Source: CAITUY01 sp964611575 (GTDB lineage: Bacteria; Verrucomicrobiota; Kiritimatiellia; CAIKKV01; CAITUY01). From it: DNA of 31,798 nucleotides. The notes under the pieces were generated by a model, which was not told the origin of the DNA, did no database searches, and saw nothing but the letters and a program-made list of their open reading frames with translations. The position numbers and the translations under genes were made by a program. The DNA lies in the NCBI GenBank assembly GCA_964611575.1, contig CAZTAJ010000044.1, forward strand, positions 1-31,798, given 5' to 3'. This document shows positions 7,063 through 14,007 of the stretch, piece by piece (the stretch's first letter is position 1; every line of letters starts with the position of its first letter).

Positions 7063-8352
7063 CTATTTGAACCCCTTATGCGATGCCCCGCCGGCCGATG
7101 GGTCCCCTTCCACCGCCTCATAGGACCGCAGAATATCGCCGCGGGTATATCGCTGGAAGAGCACACGACTGCTGGCGGGATAGTAAGGCAGAACATCCGA
7201 ATACCCCGGCACTACGACCTCTACAACCGGAAAGTCGATCCGGGGATCGGTGAAATCGATCACCAGGCAGTCCTTGCCCAACTTGGCAAAGATCGTCTTG
7301 GCCTTCTCGATATCCTGCAGGCAATCGTCGAACGGCTCCCCCCGCCAGAAAGGCACGACATCGCCTTCTTTCAGGAACTCGGCGGTCACATGGGGCACGA
7401 ACCCGAACATGAAGGCGGACAGGTAATTATCGTTCGCATCCGCCGTGCACTTGAGCGCCCGCAAATCGTACTTCAAGACCCGTTCCTGCTCCTCCCGGGT
7501 CCCCCCGATAAACTCATTCAGCAGGCGGCCCTGGGTGTATTCGGTGAAGGTCCGGATCAACGCCTCTTCCAGGTCAAACGACGCACCCACTTTGAAGAAA
7601 TGATGAAACTGATAGTCCGTCGGAATATGCGGGTCCCAAAAATAGGCGCCAATACAGGGCATCTCCCGTCCGAACGACAAGTCCTTGAGCGTGATCTCAA
7701 TGCCCTTACCCTTCAGGAATGCCATCTGTTCCCGAATGACCGGGTGCTCGATGGTCTCCATATCGATCGTCGGCATCACGAGTTTCTGTTTGAGGACGGT
7801 AATGTGAACCCGTCGCTCGAAGATCTCGTGGATTGCATGGACCAGCGCCTCTTCCCGCCGATTGCCGGCCGCCATGCCGTTGGGGCCCCCGATCCGCCTC
7901 ACGAATTCAATCGGGATCTTCACCGTCTTCCCCGTCATCAGCGATTCGCCGTCCACCCAGTGCATGGCGGTTTCGGTCCGCTTGATCTTCTCGATCACGT
8001 CCTTCGACACCGCCACGTGCGCAAGCAACTCCTCGATCCCCACCGCATTCGGGATGGTCTTCTGGTGACCCACCGTGTAGCCCGGAAGCTCGCGGTGCTC
8101 CCTCGCCGCCACCCACTCCGCGCACTCGGCCAGCGCTCCGGCTTTCGCCTGCAAGGCCGTAATCCCCTTGCCCATGGATCGGAACTCAAGCTCGTCAATA
8201 TACAAGGCCGACCAGTAAAGCCGGTCCGACACCTTCGTCTCGAAAAGCCGGTATTCGTGCATGGCCCCGATGGCGGCTTCCAGCCGATCCACGGTATCCT
8301 GAATCGGCACACAGCGCCCAAACGCGATCTTCTTGCAGCTTTCCAATTTCAT
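7063..8352 (-). CDS. YcaO-family ATP-dependent enzyme
   Basis: This is a 429-residue YcaO-domain protein. YcaO enzymes activate a peptide backbone amide with ATP, forming azolines, thioamides or amidines. The nucleotide- and Mg-binding residues are visible: E76 and E79 in AECAEW, then N164, E168, E176, E179 and R180 in GNRREEALVHAIHEIFERR, with the same spacing as N187-E191-E199-E202-R203 of E. coli YcaO. The C-terminus (GGASHKGFK) lacks the PxPxP motif typical of azoline-forming members, and no E1-like or TfuA partner is seen in the window, so it may be a thioamide-forming, RimO-helper or new type. It lies 15 bases after the flavoprotein gene and before the CCCC peptide gene. No strong ribosome site precedes the ATG. 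Confidence 0.9.
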   Translation of the reverse strand: MKLESCKKIAFGRCVPIQDTVDRLEAAIGAMHEYRLFETKVSDRLYWSALYIDELEFRSMGKGITALQAKAGALAECAEWVAAREHRELPGYTVGHQKTIPNAVGIEELLAHVAVSKDVIEKIKRTETAMHWVDGESLMTGKTVKIPIEFVRRIGGPNGMAAGNRREEALVHAIHEIFERRVHITVLKQKLVMPTIDMETIEHPVIREQMAFLKGKGIEITLKDLSFGREMPCIGAYFWDPHIPTDYQFHHFFKVGASFDLEEALIRTFTEYTQGRLLNEFIGGTREEQERVLKYDLRALKCTADANDNYLSAFMFGFVPHVTAEFLKEGDVVPFWRGEPFDDCLQDIEKAKTIFAKLGKDCLVIDFTDPRIDFPVVEVVVPGYSDVLPYYPASSRVLFQRYTRGDILRSYEAVEGDPSAGGASHKGFK

Positions 8353-8367
8353 ATCACGTTGCCATTC

Positions 8368-10944
8368 TCATGGTGAGCCTGAGCCCGCAACCCGACCGGA
8401 GGCGGCCCGGAGAAGGGAATCAATTTCGCGCCCGGCCCTCATCCCCTCCTCGATGCACTGCACCACGGCGGCGCCGCCGTTGATCAGCCCGCCTCCGGCG
8501 AAAACGCCGGGCAATCCGCACGCCAGCGAGGAACCGCCGAGGGTCTGAACCAGGCCATTCTCGTTGAACCGGCAAGCCTGAATGGCCGCCGCGAGGGAGT
8601 CCTCAATGCCAAGCCCCATGGCCTCGATGATCAGGTCCGCCTCCAGTACAGCATCGGCGCCCGGCGTCCCCGCCGGCGTTGCGCCGCCGTTCAGGCGAAT
8701 GTGGAGACCGGACACCTTGCCGTCGGCGCCGATCCGATAGCCCACCGGGCGGGTCAGAGGCATGAAATGCACGCCTGCCGTCCGGAACCAGGCATCCGGC
8801 ATGTGCCAGTGCATTTCAGCCAGGGCGCCGGCATAGACAATGGTCAACTCGCGGGCGCCCAACTCGCGGGCCACCATCGCGCTATCCATGGCACTGTCGC
8901 CGCCCGCCAGCAGGATCACGCGCGGCGGAACCGCCTTGAGTTCCCCTGCGCGGGCCTGGCGCAGAAAACTCACCCCATCGAGGACCCCTGCCGGTCGGCC
9001 CAGCGACCGTTCACCCCAGACCCCCGCCGCCAGGAACACGGCGTCGTGGTCGCGCCTCAATGCCACGAGAGTTATGTCACGACCCAATTCGTGCCCGAAC
9101 TTCACGGTCAGCCGTGCCTCGCACAAGGCCGGCTGCAAAATCGATTCGACCTCATCCTGGGCGCCGGTGAAGCGGCTCGAACGAATGACGTGTTCAGGCA
9201 TGCCGCCCAGCCGGGCCGCCCGTTCGAACAGCACCACGTGATGGCCCCGCTCCAGCAGGGTGATCGCACAGGCAATCCCGGCCGGGCCGCCCCCCACAAT
9301 CGCAACCCGTTTCCCGGTATCCGTCTCCGGCACATGAACCCCGGTGAGCCCGCTTTGGCGGGCACTCCAGCAAACGGCATATTGAATGTCGTGAATGGGA
9401 ATCGGACGCCCTTCCAACGTGTTGGCGACACACGGTCCTTCGCACAGGGCGTCCACCGGACATAAGTGGGAACACATTTCCGGCAGGACATTGGTCGCGT
9501 GAATGATGTCGTAGGCCCTGGCGATATCGTCATCCGCAAAGGCTTTCAGGAACGCCGGCACATCAATTCGCGTCGGACAGCCGGTACGACAGGGCGCCGG
9601 TTCGCAGCCGAGACACCGCCTCGCCTCATCACGCAGGTTGTCCAAGGCAAAGCGGCGGCGATGACGGTACTCCACGCCGTAGATGTCGCCATCCATGATC
9701 GGACAACCTGCCGTTCCGCCATCCTTGAGCAACTGGACGCAGGCCGAACAGGCGATGCAGCACTTGTCGGCATCCAGGCGGCCCGTCCGGATCAGGTCTC
9801 CCGCCAGGGACGGATAGGCCAGCGCGGCGCGGCCGACCCCGATCACGGCCGCGCCACCTTCACGCACAACCCCGGCGGCGACATTCGGCAGAAAGTGCCG
9901 GAACCAACTGAACCCGCCGCCCACCACCGCAAGCGTCGGGAACGCCTGCTGAACAGCCCGTGTGACGCCAAGCAATCGTTCGAACCGCACCAGCGGGTGA
10001 TCGTGGACATCTGTAGCAGCGCCGCTCTGCGGCGCTTGCGCGAGGCACGCGCCTGTCTTGAGTCCGGGGGGATTATTCTCCGAGATATTGAGCAGTTGCA
10101 CACCCGCATCCCGCAGGGCCTTGGCCAGCGCCATCGTCTCGGATGCAAGCCCTGCGTCGCCGCACGCATCGATTCGGGAAGCCAGACCATAGCCCGGAAG
10201 CGCGGCCCTCAGTTTCTCCGTCGTTTCGCGCAGGAACCGGCTCCGATTCTCAAAGGATCCGCCGTACCGGCCCGGCCGCGTGGACGCCGTCATCAGTTCC
10301 GCCAGCAGATCGCCATGGCAAGCCTTCACATCCACGCCATCGAACCCGGCCTCCATCGCCAGGATTCCGGCGTCCCGGTAGGTCTCCTGAAGCCGGTCGA
10401 GAGTCTCGTCCGAAATCGCCGGATAGTCGGCCGGGATGCCTTGCCGCCGATCCAGAACGGGATCGTGGCAAGCGATGACGGGATCCGCCACGCCCTCGGA
10501 GTTGCCATACCGTCCCGCATGGGACAACTGGAGGATGACAATCACCTCGTGCCCCCACCGATGACGGCCGGCCTGCTTGATATCGCGGACCAGATCGGCG
10601 AAGGCCTTCACATTCCGCCGGTTCATCCATAATTGCCGGGGGTTTGAACGGCATTGCCCGTCCACGGCCGTGGCCTCGAGCCAGATCAGCCCGAAGCCGC
10701 CTTCCGCGTAACGGCGATACCGACGGAGGGTCAATTCCCCGGGCACCCCTCCTGCGCCGGCATCGCCGCCTTCCATGGGTTGAACGCAGAACCGGTTGGG
10801 AAGCGTCAGACCGCCGACCGCGACCGGTTCGTTCAGCGCCGCCACCGTATCGTCCACCGGCAACTCCAGGTTCAGGTGCCGGGCTTCGCGACAAAGCTCG
10901 TCCAGCGTCGCCATGCCGAACCGTTCAGGGATGGGCAGTTTCAT
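8368..10944 (-). CDS. Old Yellow Enzyme-Fe-S-GltD-like fusion flavoprotein
   Basis: This 858-residue multi-domain oxidoreductase begins with an OYE-type FMN barrel (about 35-385), including QLSHAGRYG (139-147) and RYGGSFENRSRFLRE (226-240). A CxxCxxCx11C cluster motif follows at C396, C399, C402 and C414, as in trimethylamine dehydrogenase and 2,4-dienoyl-CoA reductase. Next comes a GltD/DPYD-type double cubane domain with C444, C447, C452, C456 and C491, C495, C501, C505. Last is a FAD/NAD(P) domain with VAIVGGGPAG near 547 and LLAGGDSAMDSA further on. The extra Fe-S domain between barrel and reductase makes it larger than ordinary dienoyl-CoA reductases. The start at 10944 has a GGGGAAGG box and overlaps the end of the nitroreductase gene by 20 bases, suggesting coupling. 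It probably passes electrons from NAD(P)H to an unknown substrate. Confidence 0.9.
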   Translation of the reverse strand: MKLPIPERFGMATLDELCREARHLNLELPVDDTVAALNEPVAVGGLTLPNRFCVQPMEGGDAGAGGVPGELTLRRYRRYAEGGFGLIWLEATAVDGQCRSNPRQLWMNRRNVKAFADLVRDIKQAGRHRWGHEVIVILQLSHAGRYGNSEGVADPVIACHDPVLDRRQGIPADYPAISDETLDRLQETYRDAGILAMEAGFDGVDVKACHGDLLAELMTASTRPGRYGGSFENRSRFLRETTEKLRAALPGYGLASRIDACGDAGLASETMALAKALRDAGVQLLNISENNPPGLKTGACLAQAPQSGAATDVHDHPLVRFERLLGVTRAVQQAFPTLAVVGGGFSWFRHFLPNVAAGVVREGGAAVIGVGRAALAYPSLAGDLIRTGRLDADKCCIACSACVQLLKDGGTAGCPIMDGDIYGVEYRHRRRFALDNLRDEARRCLGCEPAPCRTGCPTRIDVPAFLKAFADDDIARAYDIIHATNVLPEMCSHLCPVDALCEGPCVANTLEGRPIPIHDIQYAVCWSARQSGLTGVHVPETDTGKRVAIVGGGPAGIACAITLLERGHHVVLFERAARLGGMPEHVIRSSRFTGAQDEVESILQPALCEARLTVKFGHELGRDITLVALRRDHDAVFLAAGVWGERSLGRPAGVLDGVSFLRQARAGELKAVPPRVILLAGGDSAMDSAMVARELGARELTIVYAGALAEMHWHMPDAWFRTAGVHFMPLTRPVGYRIGADGKVSGLHIRLNGGATPAGTPGADAVLEADLIIEAMGLGIEDSLAAAIQACRFNENGLVQTLGGSSLACGLPGVFAGGGLINGGAAVVQCIEEGMRAGREIDSLLRAASGRVAGSGSP

Positions 10945-11809
10945 TGACCTTCCCCGCGGCTGCAAGATAGATGACGAACTCATCCTTCCCGTCCACCCCG
11001 ATCAAGGCGTCCATGCGAACCTGATTGTACCCCAGAACGGCACACACCCCCGCGTGGATGGATTCGGCGGCAATGTAGAGATTCTGGCATACATGCCCGA
11101 CGTCGACGGCCACGAGCTTCTCCGCAATGCACCCGTAATGCCACTCGGTGCGATAGGGAATGGCCGACCAGACAAAAACGACCGCCGCTTTACCCATGAA
11201 CGCCTGGCCGTAGCAGGCATCGGGCACCCGTTTCCCCAAGGCAGGGTCCTCCCGCACCACCAACAATTCGTGTTCCAAGGGCAGGTACCGGTACAATCCC
11301 GGAGCGACGCCGACGACCCGGTTGACGATCAGGTAGGTTTCGAACGGGTGCCGTGCCCCACCCGACGGGACGGTCCTGAACTGCGCCACCACCTTTCCCT
11401 GGCCATCCCGATCCGTTCGTGAGATCCCCTGTGTCGCCCAGAGCAGGTAGCTCAATTCCTCGATGCTGAACGAGTCTCCGGAATAGTCGCGTCGGCTGCG
11501 CCGATCCCGAATGGCGTCGATCGTCCGCATTCCGCCGACGGTGAATTTGTCCGGTTTGACCAGCGCGATCCGCTTCGCGTCCGCCGGATACGCTTTCTGG
11601 CTCGGGGGCGCTTCGACGCCCCTGGCGTCGTCGGTGTTGAGCCGCCAGTCGGACAAGGTTCCCTTAAGGAAGACCCTTCTCTGGTCCGCGGGCATCGCAT
11701 CGACACCCCGAATGGATTCCGCCGGAACCGGAGGAGCCCCCTGGGCGGAACATGCCGCCCACAGGATGCACACCCACCCATACCGCAAGCAGGGGTGCAG
11801 GGTCTTCAT
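10925..11809 (-). CDS. Exported SagB/ThcOx-type nitroreductase
   Basis: This 294-residue protein has a signal peptide-like N-terminus (CLRYGWVCILWAACSAQGA) followed by a nitroreductase-fold domain from about residue 90. RRSRRDYSGDSFSIEELSYL, the SGGARHPFETYLI segment and PGLYRYLPLEHELL match the SagB-type FMN dehydrogenase pattern. In azole-peptide pathways such enzymes oxidise azolines to azoles, but many stand-alone homologues have no known role. The start at 11809 has GGGAG 8 bases upstream; a TTG 15 bases further up is less likely. A signal peptide is odd, because canonical B-proteins work in the cytoplasm with YcaO. The cysteine in LWAAC is not a classical lipobox. It follows the MoxR gene by 21 bases and overlaps the next gene. 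Confidence 0.85.
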   Translation of the reverse strand: MKTLHPCLRYGWVCILWAACSAQGAPPVPAESIRGVDAMPADQRRVFLKGTLSDWRLNTDDARGVEAPPSQKAYPADAKRIALVKPDKFTVGGMRTIDAIRDRRSRRDYSGDSFSIEELSYLLWATQGISRTDRDGQGKVVAQFRTVPSGGARHPFETYLIVNRVVGVAPGLYRYLPLEHELLVVREDPALGKRVPDACYGQAFMGKAAVVFVWSAIPYRTEWHYGCIAEKLVAVDVGHVCQNLYIAAESIHAGVCAVLGYNQVRMDALIGVDGKDEFVIYLAAAGKVNETAHP

Positions 11810-11830
11810 GGCAGGCGCTCCCAATTCTTG

Positions 11831-13249
11831 TCACTTCTTCTTGGCGGGCTTGGCCGGCTCATAGGACTCGGCGCCGGGTTCCTTGATCTCGGACAACAGC
11901 CGCTTGACGATATCGACGGACTTCAGTCCCTCGGAGTCGGCGGCAAAGTTGGTGAGGATGCGATGCCGCAGCACCGGCATCGCCGCGCTGCGAATGTCAT
12001 TGCAGCTCACATGAATCCGGCCCTCCAGCACCGCGCGGGCCTTGGCGGCCAACACCAGGTACTGACCGGCGCGGGGCCCGGCCCCGGTGGACACGTATTT
12101 CTTCGTGCACTCGGGGGCCGTCGGATCGCTCGGCCGGGTGGCCCTGACCAGGTTGACCGCGTAGCCGATCACGTGCTCGGACACCGGGATCTTTCGCACC
12201 ACTTCCTGAAGATGGATCACGGCCTTCTTGTCGATCACCACCTGGGGTTCGACGCCTGCCGACACCGTGGTCCGGGCAATGACCGTGATCTCCTCATCCC
12301 GCTTCGGGTAGTCCACAAAGATGTTGAACATGAAACGGTCCAACTGGGCCTCGGGCAGCGGGTAGGTTCCTTCCTGTTCGATGGGATTCTGCGTGGCCAG
12401 CACAAAGAACGGTTTGTCGAGCTTGTAGACTTCCTTGCCCACGCTGACCTGTTTCTCCTGCATGGCCTCCAGCAGGGCCGCCTGGGTCTTCGGCGGAGTA
12501 CGGTTGATTTCATCCGCGAGCAGGAGATTGCAGAAGACGGGTCCCTGCATGAACCGGAACTCTTTCTGCTGGGTCACCCGATCCGTCTCGAGCACCTCGG
12601 TCCCGGTGATATCGGATGGCATCAGGTCGGGCGTGAACTGGATGCGCTTGAACTTCATGTCCAGCACCTTGGAGATGGTGCTGACGGTCAGGGTCTTGGC
12701 CAACCCCGGCAACCCGATCAGCAACGCATGCCCGCCGGCAATGATGCACATCAGAATCTCGTTGAGCACGTCTTCCTGGCCAACGATGACCTTGCCGACT
12801 TCCGTCCGGATGGCGTCCATGGATACGCGCATCCGTTCAACCAGTTTCAAGTCGTCCGCTGTCGCCATCATACCGGGCTGGGCCGCCCCTGCCGGGGCCG
12901 GCGCCGCCTTGGACGAAACGCTCGCACCAGGCGCGGCAGGAGCGGGAGCGGCCGCCGGCGTGGCGCCAGGGTTGAATGAGAAGGTCGTGCCCCCGATGGT
13001 CACCTCGTCATTGACCTGCAACGCCACAACCTTGACCGGCTGGCCGTTGAGGGTCGTGCCATTGGCGCTGTCCAGATCGGCGAGTTGCCACACCCCGTTT
13101 TCACAAGACACCTTGGCGTGGCGACGCGACACCCTGGAGTCATTCAGCGCCAGATCGCAGTCATCCTCCCGCCCGATGACGATGCCCTTTTCCGAAAGCT
13201 CAATCTCACGCCCTTTATGATCACCCTGCGTCACTACTATCCTGGCCAT
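11831..13249 (-). CDS. FHA-MoxR AAA+ ATPase fusion
   Basis: This is a 472-residue protein. Residues 1-93 form a forkhead-associated domain (GREDDCDL 26-33, SRRH 41-44, NGTTLNG 63-69), which binds phosphothreonine peptides. An Ala/Pro-rich linker (95-127) leads to a MoxR-type AAA+ ATPase with Walker A GLPGLAKT (179-186, the usual MoxR variant), Walker B LLLADE (242-247) and the sensor region LATQNPIEQEGTYPLPEAQLDRF. MoxR ATPases work with VWA-domain proteins as chaperone-like factors. DUF58 and two VWA proteins are encoded upstream in the same run. The start has AGGGAG 6 bases upstream. The FHA fusion suggests recruitment by phosphorylated partners, but no kinase gene is in the window. Confidence 0.95.
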   Translation of the reverse strand: MARIVVTQGDHKGREIELSEKGIVIGREDDCDLALNDSRVSRRHAKVSCENGVWQLADLDSANGTTLNGQPVKVVALQVNDEVTIGGTTFSFNPGATPAAAPAPAAPGASVSSKAAPAPAGAAQPGMMATADDLKLVERMRVSMDAIRTEVGKVIVGQEDVLNEILMCIIAGGHALLIGLPGLAKTLTVSTISKVLDMKFKRIQFTPDLMPSDITGTEVLETDRVTQQKEFRFMQGPVFCNLLLADEINRTPPKTQAALLEAMQEKQVSVGKEVYKLDKPFFVLATQNPIEQEGTYPLPEAQLDRFMFNIFVDYPKRDEEITVIARTTVSAGVEPQVVIDKKAVIHLQEVVRKIPVSEHVIGYAVNLVRATRPSDPTAPECTKKYVSTGAGPRAGQYLVLAAKARAVLEGRIHVSCNDIRSAAMPVLRHRILTNFAADSEGLKSVDIVKRLLSEIKEPGAESYEPAKPAKKK

Positions 13250-13270
13250 GGCAGTCTCCCTGAATCGCCC

Positions 13271-14005
13271 CTATCGGGCGGGTTGCTTTCCGTTGCCGAG
13301 TTCAATCGCGCCCACATTTTTCACCTGGTCCGTCACGCGGATCCTGGACAATGCCTCCGTGAAATGGTGCACGGGGTTCTGGTACTGGGGCTTGATGGTC
13401 ACGGGATACAGATCCCGTTTCTGCACCACCTGCCACCCCGGCCCGACGTCTTTCAGCCAGATCAGTTTGAACGTCCGGCGGACCACCCCCTTGAGGTCCA
13501 CGTAATTCTGATCCACGGTGCCCGGTCCATCCCGGTACTGGGTCACCACGCAACGGGCGACGTTGCCGCGTCCGGTGGTTCCGGCGACCCGATGGATCAC
13601 CTTCTTGTTGAAGAAGGGATCGGATGCATTCACAATATAGGAAATGCTCTGGCGGTCTTTTTCGGTCAGGGTGTCCGGCTCATACGTCAGTTCCAGCCCC
13701 TCATAGAACTCATTTTCATAGATCACGAAGAGGTCGTACTTGGCCATCGGCAGATTCTCGAACAGGAAACCCTGGCGAGTCGGCCCGGTGACCTTGCCCT
13801 CGTAAACGAGTTGCGGCTCATCCGGCGGCATGGCCAGCACCTGCAGGATGGGTCTCACAGGTTTCGCGATGGTGCCGGTGATTCCGCCCGAGGCCGCGGG
13901 ATCCGGCGACGTGTACAGCCGGTGGCGCTCGGTGCTGTCAGCCTTCCCTGACGCAACGCACGCCATCGTGATGACGCCCACCCCGATCTTCAGCCAGGTC
14001 TTCAT
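13271..14005 (-). CDS. Exported protein of unknown function (244 aa)
   Basis: I do not recognise a family. The first 24 residues (MKTWLKIGVGVITMACVASG and on) form a signal peptide. The rest is beta-rich, with GFLFENLPMAKYDLFVIYEN near 80-100 resembling a carboxypeptidase-regulatory or Ig-like fold, and a C-terminal half with KLIWLKDVGPGWQVVQKRDLYP. The ATG at 14005 has GGAGG 7 bases upstream and lies 2 bases after the previous stop (TGAGCATG), so the two genes are probably coupled. It precedes the FHA-MoxR gene by 21 bases. Likely an envelope partner of the operon. Confidence 0.8.
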   Translation of the reverse strand: MKTWLKIGVGVITMACVASGKADSTERHRLYTSPDPAASGGITGTIAKPVRPILQVLAMPPDEPQLVYEGKVTGPTRQGFLFENLPMAKYDLFVIYENEFYEGLELTYEPDTLTEKDRQSISYIVNASDPFFNKKVIHRVAGTTGRGNVARCVVTQYRDGPGTVDQNYVDLKGVVRRTFKLIWLKDVGPGWQVVQKRDLYPVTIKPQYQNPVHHFTEALSRIRVTDQVKNVGAIELGNGKQPAR

Positions 14006-14007
14006 GC

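Noticed and set aside
11795..12979. Plus-strand 394-codon frame opposite the MoxR gene
   Set aside because: Antisense shadow, His/Gly/Arg-rich; the opposite strand encodes a complete FHA-MoxR protein.
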